From: Anaeromassilibacillus sp. An250
GTDB taxonomy: Bacteria > Bacillota > Clostridia > Oscillospirales > Acutalibacteraceae
Assembly (NCBI RefSeq): GCF_002159845.1
Contig: NZ_NFJK01000004.1
Location: forward strand, 1 to 64,000
Direction: 5' to 3'
DNA: 64,000 nucleotides
Of the stretch, positions 54,272 to 63,027 are shown piece after piece (the stretch's first letter is position 1; every line of letters starts with the position of its first letter). The position numbers were made by a program, and so were the translations under genes. The notes under the pieces were generated by a model, which was not told the origin of the DNA, ran no database searches, and was given only the letters and a program-made list of their open reading frames with translations.

Positions 54272-54616
54272 TTACCGCACCGGCGTATAGTTGATGACGG
54301 CTTCCTCGTCGGTCGCTTCCAGCTTGAAGATGACCGGACGCAGGCCATCGTTGCAGCTGCAAATCGCCACGCCCGGCTTGCGGATCCAATCTCCGTAGTA
54401 GAAGAGCCCGTTTTCTGCGCCGTGGGCCAGGGCGAACACATACTGATAGATCGCTTTCCAAGCCTCGTCGCAGAACCCTTCCGGCTTTGCGTGGTCCGCA
54501 TAGAACACCTGCCCGGCCTTCATCATGGGGCATGCGGTCAGCCCCTCGACGCCATACTCCTTGGCGAGTTCTTCATCCAGCGTGGTCTTTAAGATGGTGA
54601 TACGAACTTTTTTCAT
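54272..54616 (-). CDS. TIGR04076-family protein
   Basis: A 114-residue soluble protein beginning 'MKKVRITILKTTLDEELAKE'. It has conserved Cys and Trp positions: 'LTACPMMKAGQVF', 'GFCDEAWKAIYQYV', 'GDWIRKPGVAICSCNDGLRP'. These match the TIGR04076 family, whose function is unknown. The ordered cysteines hint at a metal or redox role (inference). ATG 54616 follows GGGGGTATC, a passable ribosome site. It stands downstream of nadE on the same strand, 26 bases away, so they may be one transcript. Confidence 0.8.
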   Translation of the reverse strand: MKKVRITILKTTLDEELAKEYGVEGLTACPMMKAGQVFYADHAKPEGFCDEAWKAIYQYVFALAHGAENGLFYYGDWIRKPGVAICSCNDGLRPVIFKLEATDEEAVINYTPVR

Positions 54617-54642
54617 ACAAGATACCCCCTACAAATATTCTT

Positions 54643-56559
54643 CTATTCGATGGAAAGCGCTTCCAGCTCTTCCAGCCACAGGCGTGCGCTGGCGTCGCTG
54701 GGCATCCGCCAGTCGCCGCGCGGAGAGAGCGCGACCGTGCCGACCTTGGGGCCGTCCGGCAAACAGGACCGCTTAAACTGCTGCGCGAAGAAGCGCCGGT
54801 AGAAAGTGTATAGCCATTTATAGATGGTGGCTGCGTCGTAACTCCCGGCAAAGGTGCGCAGCGCCATCCGGTAAATCTTTGACGGCGGGAAACCAAAGCG
54901 AAGCATATGATAGAGGAAGAAGTCGTGCAGCTCGTACGGGCCGACCAGGCTTTCCGTCTTCTGCGAGATCACGCCGTCCACGGGCGGCAAAAGCTCGGGG
55001 CTGACCGGGGTGTCCAGGATGTCTTCCAGCACTTCGCAGAGCGCGCCGCCGGACTGCTGGGCGGCATAGTGGACCAGGTGGCGCACCAGGGTTTTGGGCA
55101 CGGAGGCGTTGACCGCATACATGGACATGTGATCGCCGTTGTAGGTCGCCCAGCCGAGCGCCAGCTCGGAGAGGTCCCCGGTCCCGATGACCAAGCCGCC
55201 GTTCTGATTGGCCAGGTCCATCAAGATTTGGGTGCGCTCGCGCGCCTGGGCGTTTTCATACGTCACGTCGTGTACCGTGGGATCGTGGCCAATGTCCTGG
55301 AAATGGCCGCTCACCGCGTCGCCGATCGGCACGGTGCAAAAATCGACCCCCAGAAGCTCGGCCAGCTTTTCCGCGTTGCCCTTGGTGCGGCCGGTGGTGC
55401 CGAATCCGGGCATGGTCACAGCCAAAATGCCCTTGCGGGGCAGGGAAAGCGCGTCGAATGCGCGCACGGTCACCAGCAGCGCCAGGGTGGAATCCAACCC
55501 CCCGGAGAGCCCCACCACGGCATGTTGGACGCCGGTGTGGGCTAAGCGGGTTTTCAATCCGGATGCCTGAAGATGCAGGATCATCTCGCAGCGGCCGGAA
55601 AGGTCCTGCGCATCCTGGGGCACAAAGGGGAGGCGCGCAAACGGGCGCGTCAGGGTCAGCTCCGGAAGGGATAGGGAGAAGGGGATGGGCGCCGGGCCGC
55701 CGAAGCGGTCCGCCCAGGTGTTTGCGCGGCGGCGCTCCTGCACCAGGCGCTGCAAATCGACCTCTGCGGTGACCAGCCCGGTGGTAAAGGGCTGGCTTTC
55801 CGCCAGGATCGCGCCGTTCTCTGCGAGCAAATCGTGCCCGGCAAAGACCAGGTCGGTGGAGGATTCTCCCTCCCCGGCATCCGCATAGGCATAGGCGCAG
55901 AAGAGCCGCGCCGATTGGTCGCGGACCAGGCTGCGGCGGTAATTCGCCTTGCCGATTACTTCGTCGCTGGCGGAGGGGTTCAGGAGCACCGTCGCCCCAC
56001 ATTGGGCCATGCGGCTGGAGGGCGGCTCCGGGACCCAGAGGTCCTCGCAGATCTCCACGCCCACGGTGAACTCCGGCGCATCCGCGCAAGAATAAATCCG
56101 TTCACGCCCGAGCAAGGTCTCCTGCCCACAGAATGTGACCGGGATAGGCGTGTCCGGTGCGGGCGAAAAATGGCGCGCCTCATAGAATTCGCTGTAGTTT
56201 GGAATATGGCTTTTGGCCGTGAGGCCCAACAGCTTTCCCCGGCAGAATACGGCGGCCACATTGTAAAGCGACGCGCCAAACGCGGCGGGAAGGCCCACAA
56301 CGGCCAGAAGATGGTACGAAGCGCTTTCCTCTATGAGTTCCTGAAGCGCGCGTTCCGCCGCTTGCAACAGCGTCGTATCGTGGAAGAGATCGCCGCAGGT
56401 ATAGCCTGTCAAGCAGAGCTCCGGGAACACAATGGCGCTGACGCCCTGCTCGTTGGCAGCGCGCAGCAATGCGGAGATGGCCGCTTTGTTGGAGACGCAA
56501 TCTGCCACGCGAATGTGCGGGGTGGCGGCGGCGATCCGAAGAAACCCGTCATTTTTCAT
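54643..56559 (-). CDS. nadE: Glutamine-dependent NAD(+) synthetase
   Basis: A 638-residue two-domain enzyme that makes NAD from deamido-NAD, ATP and glutamine. The N-terminal glutaminase (nitrilase fold) has the triad E47 in 'VFPELCLTGY', K116 in 'TAKSHIPNYSEFYE' and C171 in 'GVEICEDLWVP'. The C-terminal synthetase has the P-loop S352-G-G-L-D-S357 in 'VVGLSGGLDSTLALLV'. 'VIGTGDLSELALGW' and 'DGVISQKTESLVGPYEL' follow. I take ATG 56559, nine bases after AAAGG; ATG 56568 is also possible. The frame is open to 56754, but that part reads as non-coding. Length and domain order match the glutamine-type enzymes. Confidence 0.95.
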   Translation of the reverse strand: MKNDGFLRIAAATPHIRVADCVSNKAAISALLRAANEQGVSAIVFPELCLTGYTCGDLFHDTTLLQAAERALQELIEESASYHLLAVVGLPAAFGASLYNVAAVFCRGKLLGLTAKSHIPNYSEFYEARHFSPAPDTPIPVTFCGQETLLGRERIYSCADAPEFTVGVEICEDLWVPEPPSSRMAQCGATVLLNPSASDEVIGKANYRRSLVRDQSARLFCAYAYADAGEGESSTDLVFAGHDLLAENGAILAESQPFTTGLVTAEVDLQRLVQERRRANTWADRFGGPAPIPFSLSLPELTLTRPFARLPFVPQDAQDLSGRCEMILHLQASGLKTRLAHTGVQHAVVGLSGGLDSTLALLVTVRAFDALSLPRKGILAVTMPGFGTTGRTKGNAEKLAELLGVDFCTVPIGDAVSGHFQDIGHDPTVHDVTYENAQARERTQILMDLANQNGGLVIGTGDLSELALGWATYNGDHMSMYAVNASVPKTLVRHLVHYAAQQSGGALCEVLEDILDTPVSPELLPPVDGVISQKTESLVGPYELHDFFLYHMLRFGFPPSKIYRMALRTFAGSYDAATIYKWLYTFYRRFFAQQFKRSCLPDGPKVGTVALSPRGDWRMPSDASARLWLEELEALSIE

Positions 56560-56725
56560 GGTCGACATCCTTTCCTTGCTACTTTTCGAAATGAAATCGC
56601 TTAGCCCTCCGCTCCGGGTATTTTTCCTATATGCTGCGTGCGGGAGGGGGAGCCGTAGGATTCCAGGGATATTGGCGGGAGAGTTCCCAATTTCTTTGCA
56701 GGAACCGGTTCCCAAACACGGAACA
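56560..56725. other. Gap between nadE and the GT2 gene terminator
   Basis: About 165 bases with no gene or clear promoter. Confidence 0.4.
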
Positions 56726-56758
56726 AGAAAAAAGGGCGATGCAGCTTTCTGCATCGCC
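56726..56758 (-). terminator. Terminator of the glycosyltransferase gene
   Basis: A 10-bp perfect stem (56735-56744 and 56749-56758) followed on the minus strand by a long T run. Confidence 0.9.
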
Positions 56759-56772
56759 GGTTGACGTCCGTG

Positions 56773-57753
56773 TCAACGGATGGAATAGTCTTTTTCCAAT
56801 TTCTTGTCCGTCGGCGCACACACTACATCCGGCAACTGCGGGGACAGCGGGTCGAATGATTCCGCCGTATAATGCCGCATCGCACGGTTAATCCGGCGCA
56901 TGTTGGTTAAACAGCCGCGCATGGATTTCTTTTCGTTGTGCATGCGGAGTACGTACCAGTAACAGCAAAGCGCGGTTTTTCGCGTGAGCGCAAGATAGCT
57001 TTTGCGGTATTGGCAGAACTGGCCGCTCTTTTCCAGTGACACGCGCACCATCGCAACAGCGCGGATAAAATCGTTGATCTTGCTGGCGTTGATGGTGGCC
57101 AAGGTGCTGCCGCTGCGCTGTACATAATAATAGAGGGGTTCATCCAGGACGGCGATGCGCTCTGCATGGGCAAACACGCGGTTTGCGGTCGCCATGTCTT
57201 CAAACGCGATGCTTGGAAACTGGATGTTGTAATCGGTAAACAGGGAACGCTTGTACATTTTGTTCCATACCAGGCTTTGAATCTGCATATCGCGCAAAAG
57301 CTTGTTCATTGCCTCTTCGCGGGTAAACACCCCATTGCACCGGAACGGGTACTCAAAGGTAAAGCCGGAGTTTGGAAAGAGATAATAATAGTAACAGCAG
57401 GAAATTTGTGCGTCATTTTTCACACAGGCGTTGTACAAACGCTCCAAGAAGTTGGGCGCAACGTAATCGTCGCTGTCGATAAAACAGATATATTCCCCGC
57501 GGGCGAGGCTCAAGCCGCGGTTGCGCGCTTTGGACATGCCGCGGTTTTTCTGATCGATTACGGTGATAAAATCATATTTTTGCTCAAATTCACGCAGAAT
57601 ATCCAGGGAGTGATCGGTGGAACCATCGTTGACAGCGATAATCTCCCGATCCTGAAAGGTCTGTTTTACAAGGCTGGTAAGGCATTTGCGCAAAAATTTC
57701 TCCACGTTATAAACAGGGATGATGATGCTGACCGTGGGCGCTTTTGCTTCCAT
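56773..57753 (-). CDS. Family 2 glycosyltransferase
   Basis: A 326-residue GT-A fold enzyme that transfers a sugar from an activated donor, probably to wall or surface glycans. The N-terminus is 'VSIIIPVYNVEKFLRKCLTS', with 'IIAVNDGSTDHSLDIL'. The metal-binding DXD-type motif is 'ICFIDSDDYVAPNFL'. The C-terminal third has no long membrane helix, so it is probably cytoplasmic or peripheral. ATG 57753 follows AAGGAGGCCTGTC. A VanW-type gene lies 48 bases upstream on the same strand, so they may be co-transcribed. The acceptor is unknown. Confidence 0.92.
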   Translation of the reverse strand: MEAKAPTVSIIIPVYNVEKFLRKCLTSLVKQTFQDREIIAVNDGSTDHSLDILREFEQKYDFITVIDQKNRGMSKARNRGLSLARGEYICFIDSDDYVAPNFLERLYNACVKNDAQISCCYYYYLFPNSGFTFEYPFRCNGVFTREEAMNKLLRDMQIQSLVWNKMYKRSLFTDYNIQFPSIAFEDMATANRVFAHAERIAVLDEPLYYYVQRSGSTLATINASKINDFIRAVAMVRVSLEKSGQFCQYRKSYLALTRKTALCCYWYVLRMHNEKKSMRGCLTNMRRINRAMRHYTAESFDPLSPQLPDVVCAPTDKKLEKDYSIR

Positions 57754-57801
57754 CTTTCAGACAGGCCTCCTTTCTTTGATTTCAGGTTACCCCGTACGGG
57801 A

Positions 57802-59574
57802 TTAGCCGACGGGTGTGATGGGCGCTTCCGGGTCCGGCTGCACATCGGCCGAGGTTTCGGCGCCGCTGTCCGGCACGGTGGGGACCACCGTCCCATCCGT
57901 TGTGGCGGGCGGCTGTTCCGAAGAGGAATCTGCCGGCTGCTCCGTTGTGGGCGGCGTAGTGGTTTCCGGTTCGCTGTTGGTCGCAGGCGGTGTGGTGGTC
58001 TCCGGCGTGGAGGAAGCGGGCGGCGTGGTGGTTTCCGGCGTCGACGAAGACGACGTCTCATTGCTGGAAGCCGTGCCGTTGACCGGCTTGCCGGTATAAT
58101 CCACCAGGACGGCCGTTGCCGGGTCGGTGTCCGGCCCGATGGAATAATAGGCCGGCGCAGGGCGGTAATACGAATTCGGAAGTTTTTCGGTCTTTACCAC
58201 CTGGCCGTTTTTGTAATAAATGCGCTGTGCGCTGGCGCGGTATCCTTCCCGCGGCGCGGCGTCGTAGTGCATCGTCCCTTTTGCCATGGAATTGTCCACA
58301 GTGTACTTTGGCGTGGAATCGGGCTGGATGGTTTCCGTCAACTGGGAGGTAATCTCAATGGTATCATAGTCCGGAGATTGATACCCATACATGGTGACAG
58401 TCAATGTTTTTCCGCTCATGCCCGCGGAAATATACACAGGGTAATTTGTGGGGTTTTTAAACGAGAAGTTTAAATCTGGATAGCTGACCGCCGCATCCTG
58501 CCCAATGGGGCAATACGTCGCCTTGATCGAGTGGGAGGACCGCTGCACGATCTCCATGGCGGACCGCAGCGCGGCGCCATAGATGGTGGTGCTCGTCTGG
58601 CAGACGCCGCCGCCATAGGACGGGACAAACTTGCCGTTGATGATGGCGTTCGCCTGCTTATATCCCTTTTCAGGGGTCGTATTCCCGACCACCTGCCAGT
58701 AGTCAAAGGTGCCGCCCGCCGGGATGCAGGTGCCGTTGACCGCTTCCAACGCGAGCCGCATGTTGGTGTTCCCGTTGCTGGTGTTGGTGGACACGGTGCT
58801 GTAGGTACCCAGCTTTTTCATATTGGCTTTGAGGTCTGCTGTGGACACCTGGTATGCTGTTTCGGTGACAGGCACTTCGACCGTGCCGGTCCCGCCTTCC
58901 TGTAGCAGGGCTTCGACCTGCTGGGTAAGTTCGTCGATATTGACCGTTACGCCGTTCTGCCCCTCTTCAAACGTAAAGGTTTCGCTCGCAGCGTCGAACG
59001 ATTTAACGGTGGCGTCCTTTGCCGCCTGGTTGACCTCCTGGGTGAGCGTGGTCAAGGTTTCCTTGAGGTTGGTGGTGTCGGGCGTTGCGGTGATCTCATA
59101 TGTTTTGGGCTGCGTCTCCAATGAGGAGAGAAGATCTTCGTCGGCCTGTTTGCCGTATTCGAAGGCCTCTTGCAGCACCTCATCCGTATTGTATGTGTAG
59201 GTAAAATTGGAGTTGGTCAATGTCCAGCTCTTATCGCCGGAGGTGAGGGTGATGTTGCAGGTGCTCAAGGACGGTTCCACGGCCTTGACCGCAGCGGTGG
59301 CCTCCTCCAGGGTCATGCCCTCGAGGTCAATCCCCTCGACCACAATCCCTTTCGGGAAAGTGGTGCGCTCCGCCGTTTGTTCCACGCCCGGTTCCTCGGA
59401 GGAAACCTGTGGGTCACCGAGCATTTTGATGCCGGCGCCGACTGCACAGACCACCACGACGGCTGCCAGAACACAGCCCCCGATGATCCATAGCCGTTTA
59501 TGGTTTGTCTTGGACGCACCAGAATAGATATCGCGTCCGCTGTCTTGCTGTCTGTAATATCTTTTGCCGCTCAT
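57802..59574 (-). CDS. VanW-family protein with PG-binding and G5 domains
   Basis: A 590-residue exported protein. A membrane helix covers about residues 25-48 ('LWIIGGCVLAAVVVVCAVGA'). About 70-300 holds two YoaR-type peptidoglycan-binding repeats ('GIDLEGMTLEEATAAVKAVE'). About 300-420 is the VanW domain ('GGTFDYWQVVGNTTPEKGY', 'GGGVCQTSTTIYGAALRSAM'). Then a G5-like domain ('LTETIQPDSTPKYTVD') is followed by a repeated Thr/Pro tail, built on 'STPETTTPPA', of about 80 residues. ATG 59574 has GGGAGG at good spacing. Function is a wall-associated role; despite the name it is not linked to vancomycin resistance here. Confidence 0.9.
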   Translation of the reverse strand: MSGKRYYRQQDSGRDIYSGASKTNHKRLWIIGGCVLAAVVVVCAVGAGIKMLGDPQVSSEEPGVEQTAERTTFPKGIVVEGIDLEGMTLEEATAAVKAVEPSLSTCNITLTSGDKSWTLTNSNFTYTYNTDEVLQEAFEYGKQADEDLLSSLETQPKTYEITATPDTTNLKETLTTLTQEVNQAAKDATVKSFDAASETFTFEEGQNGVTVNIDELTQQVEALLQEGGTGTVEVPVTETAYQVSTADLKANMKKLGTYSTVSTNTSNGNTNMRLALEAVNGTCIPAGGTFDYWQVVGNTTPEKGYKQANAIINGKFVPSYGGGVCQTSTTIYGAALRSAMEIVQRSSHSIKATYCPIGQDAAVSYPDLNFSFKNPTNYPVYISAGMSGKTLTVTMYGYQSPDYDTIEITSQLTETIQPDSTPKYTVDNSMAKGTMHYDAAPREGYRASAQRIYYKNGQVVKTEKLPNSYYRPAPAYYSIGPDTDPATAVLVDYTGKPVNGTASSNETSSSSTPETTTPPASSTPETTTPPATNSEPETTTPPTTEQPADSSSEQPPATTDGTVVPTVPDSGAETSADVQPDPEAPITPVG

Positions 59575-59662
59575 TTGGTGCCTCCCTATCTCTATCACAG
59601 GCCCTTGCGGGCCGCCGCTATTTTTTGCATACGCCGCCACTCAATCCTGCGGATTTAATAGT

Positions 59663-59691
59663 ATGATATAACTTTTTTGAATAAAAGTAAA
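59663..59691 (-). promoter_or_regulatory. Promoter of the VanW gene
   Basis: On the minus strand, TTTACT (59691-59686), a 17-base spacer and TATCAT (59668-59663), about 90 bases before the start codon. Confidence 0.55.
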
Positions 59692-59868
59692 GTTACAGCT
59701 TTATCATTAATCACGCCAATTCCTGGCGGTTTACTTGCCATTTGCCTTTTTACGGGCATAATCGTTGTTTTTTAAGGGGTAGCGCAGAGATATCGGGATA
59801 TTTTTGCAAGCGGCCCTTTCCAAGGATGCCTCCTTTTGTAGCGGATGGAGAAGATTTCGTGGTTCGTG

Positions 59869-59896
59869 TTGAATCGCCCTGAATATATGATATAAT
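59869..59896 (+). promoter_or_regulatory. Promoter of the twin glycosyltransferase operon
   Basis: TTGAAT (59869-59874), a 16-base spacer and a perfect TATAAT (59891-59896), about 85 bases before GTG 59983. Confidence 0.65.
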
Positions 59897-59982
59897 AATG
59901 AAATCAAAAGAGTTGTCGAAATCGTCCAAGGCAGGATAAATTTGCGGAAAAAGGATTTTTCCAATGCCAAAGGAGGGTCTTT

Positions 59983-61110
59983 GTGAAGGTATTGATTCTA
60001 TCTGCCGCAACGGGAGGGGGGCATCTGCGCGCCGCCCGGGCGGTACAGACATGCCTGCGGGAGTATGAACCGTCCTGGCGCGTCGAGGTGGTGGATGCGC
60101 TCAAGTGTGTGGGGTCCCTGTTGGATAAAACGTGCTGCGACGGTTACCGCTTCCTGGCGACCAAAACGCCAAAGGTCTTTGGACAACTATACCGCGCAAC
60201 AAACGAAGAAAGCGTGCTCAACACGCTGATGACGCACTTCAGCGGGCTTCTCGGCCTGCGCCTGCTGCCCATGCTTCGGGAACAGGAGCCGGATCTGATC
60301 CTATCCACCCACCCCTTTGCCACGGAGATGATCTCCCATTTAAAGGAAAAGGGGCTGGTGCAGGCGCCGCTGATCTGCCTGATGACGGACTACGGCCCGC
60401 ACCGCGCCTGGATTGCGCCGCGGGTGGACGCCTATGTGGTGAGCAATGAGGACATGCTCCCCGAGATGGTGGAGATGGGCGCCCCACGGGACATCATCTA
60501 CCCGTTCGGCATCCCGGTGGACAATGTGTTTTTCAGCAAGGAAAACAAGGCCGCGCTGCTCCAGGAGATGGGGCTGGAACCGGGCGTGCCCACCATCTTA
60601 TTCATGGCGGGCAGCTTTGGGGTGTCGGGTATTATGGATATTTACCGGGAGATCGCGGCGCAGGACATTGTGTTTCAGATCATTGTGATCACGGGCAAAA
60701 ATCAAAAGCTCTATGAGGCGTTTGCCGTGGAGCTGGCCAAGAGCAAGCGCCGGACGAAGCTGATCTATTTCACGGATGAGGTGGAAAAATACATGCACGC
60801 CGCGGACCTGCTGGTGACAAAACCCGGCGGGTTGACGGTTTCCGAGGCGCTGGCGTGCGACATCCCCCTGGCGGTGTTCGACGCGATCCCGGGGCAGGAG
60901 GAGGACAACGCACAGTTCCTGCTCTCCCACAATATGGCGGTGCGCATCCGGGCTGGGGAGAGCTGCGGCAAGACCATCCGCATTGTTTTGGCGGACAACC
61001 GCCGGTTGGAGGACATGCGTTCTTCGTGCGAGCGCTTTGACAAATCCAAATCGGGGGAAAACATCCTCTGGCTCATCCGCTCGCTCACAGGAAAGGAGAA
61101 AGCGCTATGA
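59983..61110 (+). CDS. MurG/UgtP-like glycosyltransferase, first copy
   Basis: A 375-residue GT-B fold enzyme of the monogalactosyl/diglucosyl-diacylglycerol synthase group. The N-terminal domain starts 'VLILSAATGGGHLRAARAVQ', and the DGDG_synth-type stretch 'VVDALKCVGSLLDKTCCDGY' follows. The C-terminal donor site is 'LLVTKPGGLTVSEALACDIP' with 'DAIPGQEEDNAQFL', the UDP-sugar motif of MurG-like enzymes. The likely product is a glycosyl-diacylglycerol for the membrane or lipoteichoic anchors. GTG 59983 follows AAAGGAGGG. Its stop overlaps the start of a close paralogue, so both are made together. Confidence 0.9.
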   Translation: MKVLILSAATGGGHLRAARAVQTCLREYEPSWRVEVVDALKCVGSLLDKTCCDGYRFLATKTPKVFGQLYRATNEESVLNTLMTHFSGLLGLRLLPMLREQEPDLILSTHPFATEMISHLKEKGLVQAPLICLMTDYGPHRAWIAPRVDAYVVSNEDMLPEMVEMGAPRDIIYPFGIPVDNVFFSKENKAALLQEMGLEPGVPTILFMAGSFGVSGIMDIYREIAAQDIVFQIIVITGKNQKLYEAFAVELAKSKRRTKLIYFTDEVEKYMHAADLLVTKPGGLTVSEALACDIPLAVFDAIPGQEEDNAQFLLSHNMAVRIRAGESCGKTIRIVLADNRRLEDMRSSCERFDKSKSGENILWLIRSLTGKEKAL

Positions 61111-62237
61111 GAATCTTGTTGCTATACGCCTCGGCGGGCGGTGGCCATAAGCGCGCGGCGCAGGCGATGGAGGCCTATTTCCGCGAGCACCTGCCGGGCG
61201 CAGAGGTGCGCGTGGAGGACGCGCTCCGGCATGTGGGGCGCGCGGTGAACGCGCTTTGCTGCGACGGATATAAGTTTTCCGCCAAGCATGCCCCGCAGAT
61301 TTTTGGAACGCTGTACCGCAGCACCAACCGCGACACCAAATTCGCCGCCCTGCTGCCGCGGGTAAACGGGATGCTCGCCCGGAAGCTCCTGCCCTTGATC
61401 GAGGAGTTCCGGCCCGACGTCATCCTGGATACATACCATTTTGCCGGGCAGATGGTCTCGCGCCTGAAAGAGAAGGGGCTGGTCAGCGCCCCGCTGGTGA
61501 ACGTGGTGACGGATTACGGCCCGCATATGGCGTGGCTGGCGCCGGAGGTGGACGCCTATGTGGTGGCGGAGGACGGGCTCCGGGATGCATTTGTCCGGAT
61601 GGGCGCGCCCAAGGAAAAAATCCATACCTTTGGCATTCCAATCTTCGAGGCGTTTTACCAGGAGGAGGACCGCGCTTCGCTGCTGCGCGGGATGAACCTA
61701 TCCCCCGAGCTGCCCACGGTTTTGATTATGGCGGGCAGCTTCGGCGTGAAAAACATCCTCCGCGTGTACCGCGACATTTCGACGCTGGGCACGGCGTTCC
61801 AGGTGATCGTCATCACCGGAAAGAATAAAACGCTTTACAAGGCGTTCCAAAAGGAGCTGCCAAACAGCTCCAAGCCGACCCACCTGGTCGAGTTTACCAC
61901 CGAAGTACAGAAGTATATGCACGCATCCGACCTGCTCATCACCAAGCCCGGCGGGCTGACCGTCTCGGAGGCGCTGGCCAGCGGGCTGCCGATGGCCGTC
62001 TTCGACGCGATCCCGGGCCAGGAGGAGGACAACGCCCAGTTTTTGCAGGCGCACGGGATGGGCGTCCGCCTCAAGAGCGGGGCGAGCTGTGCGTTTATGG
62101 TGCGGTCCCTCTTGCAGGACCCGCGCCGCTTGGCGGATATGCGCGCCGCGTGCAAAGCGTTCGATAAATCGGATTGCTGTCAAAACATCCTGTCTTTGCT
62201 ACAGGAATTAACGAATGGGAAGAGGGAGTCAACTTGA
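61107..62237 (+). CDS. MurG/UgtP-like glycosyltransferase, second copy
   Basis: A 376-residue paralogue of the upstream gene, overlapping it by four bases (ATGA). Matching motifs are 'LLLYASAGGGHKRAAQAMEA', 'DLLITKPGGLTVSEALASGL' and 'FDAIPGQEEDNAQFLQAHGM'. The two proteins share length and motif order throughout but differ widely in sequence, so this is an old tandem duplication. Paired copies suggest successive sugar additions or distinct acceptors, for example mono- and diglycosyl lipids (inference). GAAAGGAG precedes the ATG. Its own stop overlaps a TTG start of a small membrane protein. Confidence 0.9.
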   Translation: MRILLLYASAGGGHKRAAQAMEAYFREHLPGAEVRVEDALRHVGRAVNALCCDGYKFSAKHAPQIFGTLYRSTNRDTKFAALLPRVNGMLARKLLPLIEEFRPDVILDTYHFAGQMVSRLKEKGLVSAPLVNVVTDYGPHMAWLAPEVDAYVVAEDGLRDAFVRMGAPKEKIHTFGIPIFEAFYQEEDRASLLRGMNLSPELPTVLIMAGSFGVKNILRVYRDISTLGTAFQVIVITGKNKTLYKAFQKELPNSSKPTHLVEFTTEVQKYMHASDLLITKPGGLTVSEALASGLPMAVFDAIPGQEEDNAQFLQAHGMGVRLKSGASCAFMVRSLLQDPRRLADMRAACKAFDKSDCCQNILSLLQELTNGKREST

Positions 62238-62428
62238 AACCAAAATTTCGAATCGGCCTGTTGGGCTACTGCATCTTAGGGATCGCCGTCCTGGTGCTGA
62301 TGGTGTTTGAGATCATGGACGGGAATGGCCCGATGATCGGCCTGGACGCGGTATTGCTGGCCTTTATTGCCTACATGATCTATAAAAGCGTCCGCGCTAC
62401 AGGGAACGATACATCCACAAAACGATAG
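62234..62428 (+). CDS. Small membrane protein coupled to the glycosyltransferases
   Basis: A 64-residue protein with two hydrophobic helices, about residues 7-25 ('IGLLGYCILGIAVLVLMVF') and 34-52. It starts at TTG 62234 inside the stop of the upstream gene (four-base overlap TTGA) and has GAAGAGGGAG before it. The frame is open upstream, but that part lies within the preceding gene. Coupling suggests that the protein works with the glycolipid enzymes, for example as a membrane anchor or flippase helper (inference). No family is recognised. Confidence 0.7.
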   Translation: MKPKFRIGLLGYCILGIAVLVLMVFEIMDGNGPMIGLDAVLLAFIAYMIYKSVRATGNDTSTKR

Positions 62429-62534
62429 GGAACGGGTTGGAACGCCATCCGGCGTGGCTTGCCCGCTCGGGCGTACCTCTTGCCAGCGGCGTCTGGCACG
62501 GCATTGTAGGGACGTTCATAACGCAACAGAAAGC

Positions 62535-62586
62535 AACGGCTGCTGTTTTGGGGGAATCCTCCGGACAGCAGCCGTTTGATTTTTTC
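62535..62586 (+). terminator. Terminator of the glycosyltransferase operon
   Basis: A perfect 12-bp stem (62535-62546 and 62565-62576) with a long inner loop and a T run after TGA. Confidence 0.9.
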
Positions 62587-62746
62587 TTCATTCCAGTTTG
62601 TGTTCCTGGGGACTAAAATCCATACCCAAGTATAGATGGATTTATTTGGTGCGGTCAAACGGCGCTCCATCTTTATCGCAAAGTCAATTTCTCACAGGCT
62701 TTCTCCCTTGGCCCTGGAAAGCCGCGCCTTTCTGCCTATGCGCATA

Positions 62747-62783
62747 GAAAAAGGGAAGGCGAATATGCTTCGGCCTCCCTTCC
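62747..62783 (-). terminator. Terminator after the 37-residue peptide gene
   Basis: On the minus strand, AAGGGAGGC pairs with GCCTTCCCTT (one bulge), followed by a T run. It lies about 50 bases past the small ORF stop. Confidence 0.65.
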
Positions 62784-62830
62784 GCGTCGTGATGGATTTT
62801 CACGGTGTACGCTTGGTCATGGAAATCCAC

Positions 62831-62944
62831 CTATTTTTTTCTGCGTTTCCATTTTTTATTCATCTTATCCACCCAAGGCGTTGCCAGCCATTCGATCAGA
62901 CTCGCTATAAACTCTGCGATAAAATCAATCATAAAATCGACCAT
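62831..62944 (-). CDS. 37-residue amphipathic, cationic-tailed peptide
   Basis: A small ORF from ATG 62944 to TAG 62831: 'MVDFMIDFIAEFIASLIEWL' continues to a Trp-rich middle and ends 'KKWKRRKK'. The N-terminal 22 residues form an amphipathic or membrane helix with regularly spaced acidic residues; the tail is strongly basic. GGGGAG lies about ten bases before the ATG, and a terminator-like hairpin follows. Such Lys/Arg-tailed helices occur in small membrane proteins of Clostridia. The function is unknown. It is too short for usual gene finders, but its codon pattern and composition look real. Confidence 0.6.
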   Translation of the reverse strand: MVDFMIDFIAEFIASLIEWLATPWVDKMNKKWKRRKK

Positions 62945-63027
62945 ACGATGTTTTCTCCCCGCCATCATAAAAATCCGATTTGCCGCTCTGCCTTAAAAAT
63001 ATTACAAAACCTGTGAGCAGGCTGACC

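Larger units (their letters stand above)
59641..59982. promoter_or_regulatory. Divergent promoter region of VanW and glycosyltransferase operons
   Basis: 342 bases without a gene. It contains the minus- and plus-strand promoters listed separately. Nothing else is recognised. Confidence 0.55.
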
